Below, in pieces: positions 46,201 through 53,339 of a stretch of 64,000 nt of DNA. Position numbers and translations under genes: made by a program. The stretch lies in NCBI GenBank assembly GCA_002353815.1, contig DEKK01000003.1, positions 37,464 to 101,463 of the forward strand, in the 5' to 3' direction. Numbering within the stretch: the first letter of the stretch is position 1; the number at the start of each line of letters is the position of its first letter. This DNA is from Bifidobacteriaceae bacterium UBA2724. GTDB taxonomy: Bacteria; Actinomycetota; Actinomycetes; Actinomycetales; Bifidobacteriaceae. The notes under the pieces are model-generated. The model was not told the origin of the DNA. It saw nothing but the letters and a program-made list of their open reading frames with translations, and did no database searches.

Positions 46201-46974
46201 GAGCTCATGGCGGATCGTCATGTACTTGTCGAACGCGGCCTTGACCACGGCGTCGTCGATCTTCACGCTGTCGAGCTGCGTGCCGAAGGTCGTGTGGCGG
46301 CAGTGGTCGGACCAATACGTGTCGATGACCTTGATTTCGGTGATCGTGGGGTCGCGGTGCTCCTCGTCCGCGAAATACTGGCGGCAGAACTGCGCGTCGG
46401 CGAGGTCCATGGCCAGGCCGCGGTCGTCGATGAACTCCTGCAGCTGCTCGTCGGTGTAGTCGCGGAATCCGTCAATCACCTCGACGGGCTCGGGTTGCGG
46501 CACGTTCTGCTTGAGCGTTGTGCGCGGCTCGAGGCTCGCCTCGCGCGCCTCGACCGGGTTGATGACGTACTTCTTGATGGCGTCGACGTCGGCGTCGGTG
46601 ATGTCGCCCTCGAGCACGTACACGATGGCGGAGCGCACGGTCGGGCGCTCGCCTTGGCTGATGAGCTGGATGCACTCGCTCGCCGAATCGGCGCGCTGGT
46701 CGAACTGACCGGGCAGGTATTCGGTGGCGAACACGATGGAGCCGTCGGCGACGGCGGGCATCGTGGCGGAGGCGTTGTCGGTCTGGGGCTCGCTGAAGAC
46801 GGTGGGCACGCAGGAACGGAACAGGTCCTCCGTGATGCCCTCCACGTCGTAGCGGTTGATCATGCGCAGGCCTGTGAGACCTGAGATCCCGAGAATCGTG
46901 CGCAGCTCATTGGCGAGCTGGCGTGCCTGCACGTCGAATCCGGGTTTCCTCTCCACATAAACGCGAAAAACCAC
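43231..46974 (-). CDS. purL: Phosphoribosylformylglycinamidine synthase, single-chain
   Basis: Converts FGAR to FGAM with glutamine and ATP. At 1247 residues this is the large single-polypeptide form; the signature TYWSDHCRHTTF, the ATP-binding core with GGRTGRDGIGGA, and a C-terminal class I glutaminase (FPGNNCEYDSARAF, MIPGGFSGGDEPD, LGICNGFQAL with the nucleophilic Cys) are in order. The start codon is GTG behind GAAAGGAAG. It is separated from purC by 209 bases and a terminator, so it probably has its own promoter. Separate purS/purQ genes are therefore not needed. Confidence 0.96.
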   Translation of the reverse strand: MVFRVYVERKPGFDVQARQLANELRTILGISGLTGLRMINRYDVEGITEDLFRSCVPTVFSEPQTDNASATMPAVADGSIVFATEYLPGQFDQRADSASECIQLISQGERPTVRSAIVYVLEGDITDADVDAIKKYVINPVEAREASLEPRTTLKQNVPQPEPVEVIDGFRDYTDEQLQEFIDDRGLAMDLADAQFCRQYFADEEHRDPTITEIKVIDTYWSDHCRHTTFGTQLDSVKIDDAVVKAAFDKYMTIRHELGRDAKPVCLMDMGTIGAKYLKAKGILKNLDESEEINACTVKVKVDVDGELQDWLFLFKNETHNHPTEIEPFGGAATCIGGCIRDPLSGRSYVYQAMRVTGAADPRTPISQTLEGKLPQRRIVTKAAAGYSSYGNQIGLATGQVNEIYHPGYVAKRMEIGAVVGATPADHVRREEPQPGDVIILLGGRTGRDGIGGATGASKSHNVESLEKDGAEVQKGNAPVERKLQRLFRRGDACRLIKRCNDFGAGGVSVAVGELADGLYVDLNKVTKKYEGLDGTELAISESQERMAVAVAADDVEEFLGYAREENLEATPIATVTEEKRVRMMWNGDAIVDLSRKFLASNGAPKHQTVHVEAAQEAGEYAEKWQKGTFEERMTSLLTDLNVCSNKGLSERFDSTIGAGTVLMPFGGKRQLTPTMAMVAKFPVDGETTTASAMAWGFNPYILDKNQYTGAYLSVVEAVSKLVAAGFRREDAYLSLQEYFEKLRDVPERWGKPMGAVLGALMAQIDLGVGAIGGKDSMSGSFEDLDVPPSLVAFAVAVGPAARAVSPEFKAAGHRVVCITPMYADDGITPKAEGLKQAMAAVEKLVAKGQALAISTPGYGCSAEALFKMTVGNGIGLAFDDELTVDGLFHPVYGTFFVEVSDDAKLPKPTDDMFCSVIGETTTVYEFALGGQKLDLASLQEKWESGIESVFPYRAKGEAVETITSDAATTRRTAPALSQGAKPHVVIPVFPGNNCEYDSARAFRRAGADVTTLVINNLTPQAVVESTQALVDEIGRSQIVMIPGGFSGGDEPDGSAKFITAFFRSPSVTDAVRDLLKNRDGLMLGICNGFQALIKLGLVPFGDIVPMTDACPTVTFNTIGRHQSRLVRTRISSVKSPWLSKCEVGDIHTIAISHGEGRFMASDELLADLRKNGQVATQYVDEAGVPSMDLDVNPNGSLLSIEGITSPDGRVLGKMGHTERIGDNVYMNVPGNKYQPLFEGGVEYFTA

Positions 46975-47127
46975 GGGGCTTCCTTTCTTGCGGTGTGACT
47001 ATGCGGTTATCCAACATGGGGTGTGCGCCGGCGTCCGGTGCGTTCGGGCTGCCGCCGGGGCGTTTGCCGTCCATCGGTGTCCGATGCTGCATCCGGTTGC
47101 CGGCGCGGGGCGCTGTCGGCGCCATAT

Positions 47128-47169
47128 GAAAATCGGCGCAGCGGTGCGTGAACCGTACCGGCTGCGCCG
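47128..47169 (-). terminator. Terminator after purC
   Basis: On the minus strand CGGCGCAGC pairs with GCTGCGCCG across a loop of about 18 bases containing a smaller stem, followed by ATTTTC. Confidence 0.75.
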
Positions 47170-47183
47170 TGCGAAGCATGAGG

Positions 47184-47924
47184 TCAGTCGATGCCCTTGG
47201 ACTGGGCCAGATCCTCGAGACGGGAGCAGATATCCTCGTAGGCGGGGATGATGTTGCCCAGGTCGCGGCGGAACAGGTCCTTGTCCAGGTGCTCGATCGT
47301 GCCGTCCGCCGTGGCGTTCCACAGGCGGCAGGTATCCGGGGTGATCTCGTCGGCCAGCAGGATGGTGCCGTCCGAGGTGGTGCCCATCTCGATCTTGAAA
47401 TCGATGAGGTTCACGCCGATGGACTTGAAGATGTCGATGAGGGCGAGGTTGATCTCGCGGGTCTTGGCGGAGATGAGCTCGAGCTGCTCGCGGGTGGCCA
47501 GGCCCAGGGCCAGGATGTCATCGTCGTTGACGAACGGGTCGCCCAGGTCGTCGCTCTTGTAGCAGAACTCGAGGATCGGCTGCTTGAGGGAGGAGCCCTC
47601 GGCGACGCCGTAGCGCTTCGAGAAGGATCCTGCGGCGACGTTGCGCATGATGATCTCGAGCGGGAACATCGTCATCTTGCGCACAAGCTGCTCGTTGTCG
47701 GAGATCTGCCTGATGAAGTGGCTGGGGATGCCCCTCTTGTCGAGGAGCTTGAAGATCAGGGTGGTGATGCGGTTGTTGAGCTCGCCCTTGCCCTGGATCT
47801 GCGCCTTCTTGGCACCGTTGCCCGCGGTGGCCTGGTTCATGTATTCGACCCACAGCACGTCGGGATCGTTCGTTGCATACAGCTTCTTAGCCTTGCCCTC
47901 GTAGAGCTTGCCCAGTTTCTCCAT
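47184..47924 (-). CDS. purC: Phosphoribosylaminoimidazole-succinocarboxamide synthase
   Basis: SAICAR synthetase, joining CAIR and aspartate. The N terminus KLYEGKAKKLYAT, the core PLEIIMRNVAAGSF, and LIDFKIEMG / LADEITPDTCRLW are typical. 246 residues. ATG at 47924 is preferred over the adjacent ATG at 47927 because GAAAGG is then about six bases away. The gap to purT (about 160 bases) shows no gene I can support, though TATATT near 47992 on the minus strand could be a -10. Confidence 0.96.
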   Translation of the reverse strand: MEKLGKLYEGKAKKLYATNDPDVLWVEYMNQATAGNGAKKAQIQGKGELNNRITTLIFKLLDKRGIPSHFIRQISDNEQLVRKMTMFPLEIIMRNVAAGSFSKRYGVAEGSSLKQPILEFCYKSDDLGDPFVNDDDILALGLATREQLELISAKTREINLALIDIFKSIGVNLIDFKIEMGTTSDGTILLADEITPDTCRLWNATADGTIEHLDKDLFRRDLGNIIPAYEDICSRLEDLAQSKGID

Positions 47925-48085
47925 CATTGCCTTTCGTAGTGGGATGAAAGTTATGAATGCAAAGGAGCAGAAGTTCCTCGAACGGCTTAAATATACCAAC
48001 AGCCGACTACAACGAAACGACTGGCGTTCCGTGGTGGTCGGCTGCTGTGCGATGCGGCGCGGGGTGCGCCGCGTGGCTTCTGGCG

Positions 48086-49432
48086 TCAGTCGGCGGGCGC
48101 CGAGACATCGTTCACGGTGATGGTGAGCCTGTCGAGCACGGTCTGCGTACGGGCGCGCGCCGCCGCGGCGTCGTCGTCGACGGCAAGCACCACGCCCATG
48201 CGGCGGTGCCCTCCGTTGACACCCGGCTTGCCGAACAGCCTCACGTCGGTGTCGTTCACCGACAGTGCGTCGGGCAGGTCGCTGAACTCCACCTGTCCCG
48301 TGCCTTCCACAACGATCGCGCGGCTTGCGCACACCTTGCCGTCGCGCAGCAGGCTCACGTCGGATTCGGTGACCGGGATGCCGAGCACCGCGCGGGCGTG
48401 CAGGGCGAATTCGCTGAGGCGCTGCGAGATCATGGTGACCATGCCGGTGTCATGCGGGCGCGGGGAGACCTCGTTGAACAGCACGGTGCCGTCCTTGAGC
48501 ACGAAGATCTCGACGCCGAACACGCCCCAGCCCTTCTCGCCGTTGCGGTGCGCGATGTCGGTGAGCCCCGTGACCATGCGGCGCGCGTAGCTCTGCGCCT
48601 GGTCGAGGATCGCGTCGGGCACGGCCGCCGGCTGCCAGGATTCGCGGTAGTCGCCGTCCACCTGCACGTGCCCCACGGGGCGGCAGGTCACGACGCCCGC
48701 CGACGAGCTCACGGTGAGCACGGTCAGCTCGTAATCCAGGGGCGCAAGGGCCTCGACGATGACGCGCGACACCTGGTTCTCGTGGCCGGCGGCGGCGCGG
48801 CGGCCCACCTGGGCCTCGTGCCATGCGTCCTCGATCTTCGCGGGGTCGCGCACGACGGACTGGCCGTGGCCGGACGAGCTCATGATCGGCTTGACGACGC
48901 ACGGATAGCCGACCTCCTCGGCGCCGGCCTTGAGCTCGTCGAGGGAATCGGCGAAACGGTACGGGGTGGTGGGCAGGCCGAGCGTCTCGTGGGCGAGCAC
49001 GCGCAGGCGCTCGCGGTTCATGCAGATGGCCGCGACCTCGCAGCTCGGCACAACCTCGACGCCGGCCGCGGCGGCCTTCGACAGCTCCTGCGTGGCGATG
49101 GCCTCGACCTCGGGCACGATGATGGTGGGCTTGATCTCGCTGATCGCGGCGTCGAGCCGGGCCGGGTCCGTCATGTCGAACACGCGGCATTCATGCGCCA
49201 CGTGCATGGCGGGGGCGCCGGCGTAGGAGTCGCAGGCACAGACCCATGCGCCCAGGCGCATGAGCTCGATGGCGATCTCCTTGCCCAGCTCGCCCGAGCC
49301 CAGAAGCAGCACGCGCGTGGGGGTGGCGCCCAGCGGTGTGCCGAGGGTGAAGTTCACCTGCTGCGGCGTTGCGGCATCGGCGGTTGACATTGCGGAAGCG
49401 GAATTCCCTGATTCATTCGACATGGTTTCCAT
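48086..49432 (-). CDS. purT: Formate-dependent phosphoribosylglycinamide formyltransferase
   Basis: ATP-grasp enzyme that formylates GAR using formate and ATP instead of formyl-tetrahydrofolate. VLLLGSGELGKEIAIE, AGAPAMHVAHE, VPEVEAIAT, KPIMSSSGHGQS, DGDYRESWQP and SPRPHDTGMVTMISQ all match PurT. The N terminus has about 40 residues before the conserved core; starts at 49432 and 49423 both have weak sites and a later one at about 49390 is possible, so the 5' end is uncertain. No purN is seen in the window. Confidence 0.94.
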   Translation of the reverse strand: METMSNESGNSASAMSTADAATPQQVNFTLGTPLGATPTRVLLLGSGELGKEIAIELMRLGAWVCACDSYAGAPAMHVAHECRVFDMTDPARLDAAISEIKPTIIVPEVEAIATQELSKAAAAGVEVVPSCEVAAICMNRERLRVLAHETLGLPTTPYRFADSLDELKAGAEEVGYPCVVKPIMSSSGHGQSVVRDPAKIEDAWHEAQVGRRAAAGHENQVSRVIVEALAPLDYELTVLTVSSSAGVVTCRPVGHVQVDGDYRESWQPAAVPDAILDQAQSYARRMVTGLTDIAHRNGEKGWGVFGVEIFVLKDGTVLFNEVSPRPHDTGMVTMISQRLSEFALHARAVLGIPVTESDVSLLRDGKVCASRAIVVEGTGQVEFSDLPDALSVNDTDVRLFGKPGVNGGHRRMGVVLAVDDDAAAARARTQTVLDRLTITVNDVSAPAD

Positions 49433-49563
49433 TGTGTCATTCCCATGCGACGCGAGGGGGATGCTTGCGACGCGAAGGAGAGCGCTCTCACCACGCCCGG
49501 GTGCGGAGGGCGGCCGGAGGCAAGGTGGCGGCGTGGTGCGAGGGTGGTGCACCCCGGAGACCA

Positions 49564-49569
49564 TACACT
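49564..49569 (+). promoter_or_regulatory. Candidate -10 box (TACACT) giving a leaderless glycosyltransferase mRNA
   Basis: TACACT ends seven bases before the ATG at 49576, and no ribosome binding site precedes that ATG. No -35 match is seen. Confidence 0.4.
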
Positions 49570-49575
49570 GAGAAT

Positions 49576-50787
49576 ATGGAATTGACAGTATCAAGGCGCG
49601 AGGCTGCGCCGACGGCCGATGAAAGGCCGCTGACCATTGCGCTGGTGGTGGATTCGCTGGGGCGCGAGGGCAACGGCACGTCGAATTCCGCCCTTCAGTT
49701 CGCCGGGGAGCTCCGCCGACGCGGGCATGAGGTGCGGCTCGTGGGGATCGGCGGCGATTATCCGGCGCGCGAATCGGCCATACCCGTGGTGTCGCCTATC
49801 GCTGCGCGCCAACAGATGCATTTCGCCCGGCCCGACGACGGTTTGTTCGAGTCCGCTTTCGACGGGGCGGACGTGGTGCATCTGTATCTGCCCTTCGCTT
49901 TCGAACGCGCGGCGCTGCGCGTGGCACGCAGGATGCGCGTGCCGGTGAGCTGCGCGTTCCACCTGCAGCCTGAGAACGTGACGTATTCGGCGGGGCCGCT
50001 GCGCTACGTGCCCGGCGTGGACGACGCCATCTATGCACTGTTCCGCCGCAGGTTCTACCGGAATGTGCGGCATGTGCACGTGCCGACGCGCATGACGGAG
50101 CGGCTGCTGCGCGAGCACGGGTACCGCAACGACCTGCATGTCATCTCGAACGGATACGACCCCATGTTCGTGCCGGCGGAAGGCATGGCGAGCGCCCAGC
50201 CGTGGAGCCGTGGGTCGGGGAGGGCGTTCCGAGTCGTGGCCTCGGGGCGCCTGGCGAGCGAGAAGGACCACGCCACGCTGATCCGGGCGCTGGCGAAGTG
50301 CAGGCACCGCGACGATGTGCAGCTGGTGATTGCGGGCGCGGGGCCGTTGGAACGTTCCCTCAAACGCCTTGCCGCGGGCATGCTGGCGCATCCGGCGTCA
50401 ATCGGCTTCCATGCGCACGAGGACATGCCGCGGCTGCTGCGGTCGTGCGATCTTTTCGTGCATTCCTCGATCGCCGATCTCGAGGGCGTGAGCGTCATCG
50501 AGGCGCTGGCGTGCGGGCTGGTGCCGGTGATCGCGGATTCCAATCTGTCGGCCGCCAAGGATTTCGCGCTGGACGGCCGTTCGTTGTATCCCGTGGGGGA
50601 CGAGGACGCGCTCGCCGACCGCATCGACTGGTGGATCGACCACCCGGACGAGCGTGTGCGGATGAGCAAGGAATACGCGGCGTCCATGCGCGACAGCCAT
50701 TCCCTCGATCGTTCGGTCGGGCTTTTCGAGGGCATGGAGCGGCGGGCCATCGCCGATGACATGGCGTGGTACGGCCGACGCGGGTGA
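49576..50787 (+). CDS. Glycosyltransferase family 4-like protein
   Basis: GT-B fold transferase of 403 residues, likely using a nucleotide sugar to decorate a lipid or envelope glycan. The N-terminal Rossmann half starts at IALVVDSLGREGNGTSN; the C-terminal donor half has VVASGRLASEKDHATLIRA, IAGAGPL and EGVSVIEALACGLVPVIA with the catalytic-site Glu. A stretch HLQPENVTYSAGPLRY in the middle fits lipid-acceptor GT4 enzymes. No signal peptide or membrane helix. ATG at 49576 appears leaderless; longer frames upstream run into the purT promoter region and read non-family sequence. Confidence 0.85.
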   Translation: MELTVSRREAAPTADERPLTIALVVDSLGREGNGTSNSALQFAGELRRRGHEVRLVGIGGDYPARESAIPVVSPIAARQQMHFARPDDGLFESAFDGADVVHLYLPFAFERAALRVARRMRVPVSCAFHLQPENVTYSAGPLRYVPGVDDAIYALFRRRFYRNVRHVHVPTRMTERLLREHGYRNDLHVISNGYDPMFVPAEGMASAQPWSRGSGRAFRVVASGRLASEKDHATLIRALAKCRHRDDVQLVIAGAGPLERSLKRLAAGMLAHPASIGFHAHEDMPRLLRSCDLFVHSSIADLEGVSVIEALACGLVPVIADSNLSAAKDFALDGRSLYPVGDEDALADRIDWWIDHPDERVRMSKEYAASMRDSHSLDRSVGLFEGMERRAIADDMAWYGRRG

Positions 50788-50901
50788 CCGGATGGCAATG
50801 TCGCGACACGCGGAGCACAAAATCAAATAATCGTGTATAGTTTCCTCTGTTGCGCAAATCCGTCGTCGCTTGGAAGGTGACGGCAGCGGTTTTGTGAACA
50901 T

Positions 50902-50975
50902 GGTGGGCGTAGCTCAGTAGGTAGAGCCCCTGATTGTGGTTCAGGAGGTCGCGTGTTCGAGCCACGTCGCCCACC
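50902..50975 (+). tRNA. tRNA-His (anticodon GUG) with encoded G-1
   Basis: Acceptor GTGGGCG pairs with CGCCCAC; anticodon stem/loop CCTGATTGTGGTTCAGG shows anticodon GTG; T-arm GTGTTCGAGCCAC. The G at 50902 can pair with C73, the hallmark of tRNA-His. Discriminator C; no full CCA encoded (CCCGG follows). Confidence 0.95.
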
Positions 50976-50979
50976 CGGC

Positions 50980-51012
50980 AATCCCCCGGTCGTCAGACCG
51001 GGGGATTTTTCG
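50980..51012 (+). terminator. Intrinsic terminator after tRNA-His
   Basis: AATCCCCCGGTC / GACCGGGGGATT with a GTCA loop, followed by TTTTCG. Confidence 0.9.
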
Positions 51013-51099
51013 TTTCCTGTGCTTTTTGCGGTGACCGGCCCTTGCCGGCGGCAGGGCGTGATTCGCGTGCCGTGGAGGCTGGACGCTTAGTGAAAAGAG

Positions 51100-51123
51100 A
51101 AAGCCCGGTGGAAGCCGGGCTTT
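51100..51123 (-). terminator. Hairpin with downstream T-rich tract on the minus strand
   Basis: AAAGCCCGG / CCGGGCTTT form a 9-bp stem; on the minus strand it is followed by CTCTTTTC, so it would end a leftward transcript. No leftward gene is apparent here. Confidence 0.55.
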
Positions 51124-51263
51124 GGAGAGACTACAAACGAAAACCGAATAGATTAGGGAAGACCGGTCTTCATTTGTACTGAGGTGCGGGATGCGATGGG
51201 AAGGACAGAGTAGGAAATGCTTGAGAAGCGCTGTCTGGCATCCCGACATCTCTATTATTCACG

Positions 51264-51299
51264 AAAAACACCCAGAAGCCAACTTGGCCTTCGGTGGGT
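51264..51299 (-). terminator. Minus-strand intrinsic terminator
   Basis: Read leftward, ACCCA..GAAG..CC / GG..CTTC..TGGGT form an interrupted stem directly followed by TTTTTCG. The 485-base gap from tRNA-His to the next gene has no convincing coding sequence; besides these two terminators it contains the perfect 14-bp palindrome GAAGACCGGTCTTC at 51158. Confidence 0.6.
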
Positions 51300-51463
51300 T
51301 TCATGGCGGGGATGGTTTTCTGAGACGCAGGGGCGCCGGCGAGCCACCGCACGAACGCCGGTGGTGTGATGTCGGATTGGCGGCATGCGGGTGGCGGGAC
51401 CGGCCGCGGGATGGCTCCGCCAAGCGCAACGGCGGCTTCGCATGGTCACGGTAGAGTGGGCAT

Positions 51464-52108
51464 GTGCTGCTTGAACTGATTCCCTATGCTTTTTTGATCT
51501 GGATCGCCTTGATGACGTTCGGATATGTCGATGACGAGCACACGGCGCAGAAAAACCGCATCAAGCTCGTCCTCGCCATCGCCGCCACGGTCCTCGGCGT
51601 CCTCGCGGCGGTGCTCAGCTTCAGCCACGTCGATCTGTCCCAGGCGGTGCTTGCATTCGGTGGGTTCACCATCTATGTCGTTCTCATCCTCATACACATG
51701 GCGGCGGAGGGACAGACGCGGATCGCGGTGGTCGGCGTGTGTCTCGGGGCCAATCCCGTGCGACCGGGCGCGGACGATTTCGGCGCCGACGACACTGCAT
51801 CGGCGGACGGCGAGGATGACGACGAACGGCTGTATTCCGTGGTCTTCGAGTATGAGTTCAACGGCGAGATCTACTGCGTCGAGGCGCAGGACCATCTGAC
51901 GCGCGACCACGTGACGGAGCGATTCGCCAACGGGCATCGGTACCGGCTGTGGGTGGATCCCGAGAACCCGTGGGTCTGCCGATGCTCCTCGGCGCGCCGT
52001 TCGGTCATGGTGTGCATCGCGCTCGGCCTGGTCTTCGACGTCTTGGTGTGGTCAACGATGGGGTCGCCCATGGAGCTTCTGCACTCGGGCACGTCCGGGA
52101 TTATCTAA
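51464..52108 (+). CDS. Membrane protein of unknown function (about three helices, soluble loop)
   Basis: 214 residues with a hydrophobic N-terminal helix (3-20), two more around 34-52 and 62-80, a central soluble domain of about 95 residues that begins TRIAVVGVCLGANP and includes YSVVFEYEFNGEIYCVEAQD, and a final helix near 180-200. The soluble part resembles a small beta-rich domain, but I cannot name the family. GTG start lies 7 bases after a TAGAGT box, suggesting a leaderless transcript. The RlmA-like gene follows after about 20 bases, so they may be co-transcribed. Confidence 0.7.
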   Translation: MLLELIPYAFLIWIALMTFGYVDDEHTAQKNRIKLVLAIAATVLGVLAAVLSFSHVDLSQAVLAFGGFTIYVVLILIHMAAEGQTRIAVVGVCLGANPVRPGADDFGADDTASADGEDDDERLYSVVFEYEFNGEIYCVEAQDHLTRDHVTERFANGHRYRLWVDPENPWVCRCSSARRSVMVCIALGLVFDVLVWSTMGSPMELLHSGTSGII

Positions 52109-52129
52109 CTGGAAGAGGTGCATCGGACG

Positions 52130-53101
52130 ATGAAAATCGAGAAATACGAACGCGCCCTGGACATGATGCAGTGTCCGTTCTGCGCCCGGCGTGCGGACGG
52201 CGGCCAGCCCCTGTACATCGTAGGGTCCGGCCTGCGATGCCTCCGCGGGCACACGTTCGACATCGCGCGCAAGGGCTACGTCAATTTCATCCCCAACCAA
52301 AAGCCGCTCAAGGGATACGACGCCGGTTTCTTCGCCAGCCGCCGCGAATTCCTCGCATGGGGCTACTACGAGCACGTGCGCAAAGCGGTGGTGGATGAGC
52401 TCGCGCGAATCGCCCCGCAGATCGGATCGCGGGGGAGCCAGGCTCCGCTCGATGAGCCGGGCAGTGCGCGAGGGGAGTCCATGGCCATCGCCGAACCGCA
52501 GGAATCGCAGGGACCGGGCGAGGCGCGCGGACCGCAGACGGCACGGGAACCACGCGGGATGCGCATCCTCGACGCCGGTTGCGGCGAGGGGTACTACGTG
52601 CGCGGTGTCGCCGAGGCGTTCCCTGACGCGACCGTGATCGGCGCAGACATCGCCAAAGACGCCGTGGCGCTCGCGGCGCAGGGCGGTGACCCACGTCTGT
52701 GGGCGGTCTGTGATGTGGCGAACCTGCCCATCGCAGACGGCGCGCTGGACTGCGTGCTCAACATCTTCACGCCTGCGAACTACACGGAATTCCGCCGCGT
52801 CCTGCGTCCCGGCGGCGTCGTGATCAAAGCCATACCGGGGCCCGGCCATCTGCGTGAACTGCGCGACCGCCTCGGCGACGACGGCCATTCCGAAAACGAC
52901 GTCGTGGATATCTTCGACTCCCATCTCGATCGAGTCGCCTGCATCCGCGCCACGCGTACCCTCGACGTGCCCGACGCCCACATGCGCACGCTTCTCGGGA
53001 TGACGCCCCTGACCTTCTCCCGCGACCCTGCGGAGATGGTGGGCATCAGCGTGCCGCGGATCACGATCGACGCCGAGCTTCTCGTCGGCATCTTCCGTTG
53101 A
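52130..53101 (+). CDS. RlmA-type 23S rRNA (guanine-N1)-methyltransferase
   Basis: SAM-dependent methylation of a guanine in helix 35 of 23S rRNA (G745 or G748) is the family role. The N-terminal zinc finger is seen as CPFC (near residue 15) and CLRGHTFDIARKGYVNF; motif I is ILDAGCGEGYY; motif II GADIAKDAV. Between them lies a low-complexity insert of about 45 residues rich in Gly, Pro, Gln and Arg. ATG at 52130 is preferred; a GTG at 52118 is too close to GGAAGAGG. 323 residues, longer than the usual 270-290 because of the insert. TlrB-like members give tylosin resistance. Confidence 0.88.
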   Translation: MKIEKYERALDMMQCPFCARRADGGQPLYIVGSGLRCLRGHTFDIARKGYVNFIPNQKPLKGYDAGFFASRREFLAWGYYEHVRKAVVDELARIAPQIGSRGSQAPLDEPGSARGESMAIAEPQESQGPGEARGPQTAREPRGMRILDAGCGEGYYVRGVAEAFPDATVIGADIAKDAVALAAQGGDPRLWAVCDVANLPIADGALDCVLNIFTPANYTEFRRVLRPGGVVIKAIPGPGHLRELRDRLGDDGHSENDVVDIFDSHLDRVACIRATRTLDVPDAHMRTLLGMTPLTFSRDPAEMVGISVPRITIDAELLVGIFR

Positions 53102-53339
53102 CGGATTCTTGGGGTCGCGCCCTGGGCCTATCGGGCGTCGAGGGTGCATGGTCGTGCTCCCCTCCAGGCCGGCTGCGACTTGATTGCCGCGCGGCTGCGA
53201 CGCGGCTGCGGGCGCATACGGGACATGCGCGAAGGGCGATGGGTGGCCGGCGGAAGATTCCCTGGCGTGTGAAAGACGCGTGAGACCGTTGTGCCGTAGA
53301 ATCTATCCATAGAAGGCGATTCCGGGAAAGAGGCACACC

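Noticed and set aside
47908..48120. 70-codon plus-strand frame in the purC-purT gap
   Set aside because: Its 5' part is antisense to the purC start and its 3' part to the purT end; no family resemblance.
51170..51352. 60-codon minus-strand frame with VNNRDVGMPDSAS
   Set aside because: It runs straight through an intrinsic terminator and lacks a ribosome binding site; better explained as non-coding.
50902..51463. tRNA-His as a phage or island attachment site
   Set aside because: No integrase, no repeat of the tRNA 3' end nearby, and no change in composition downstream.
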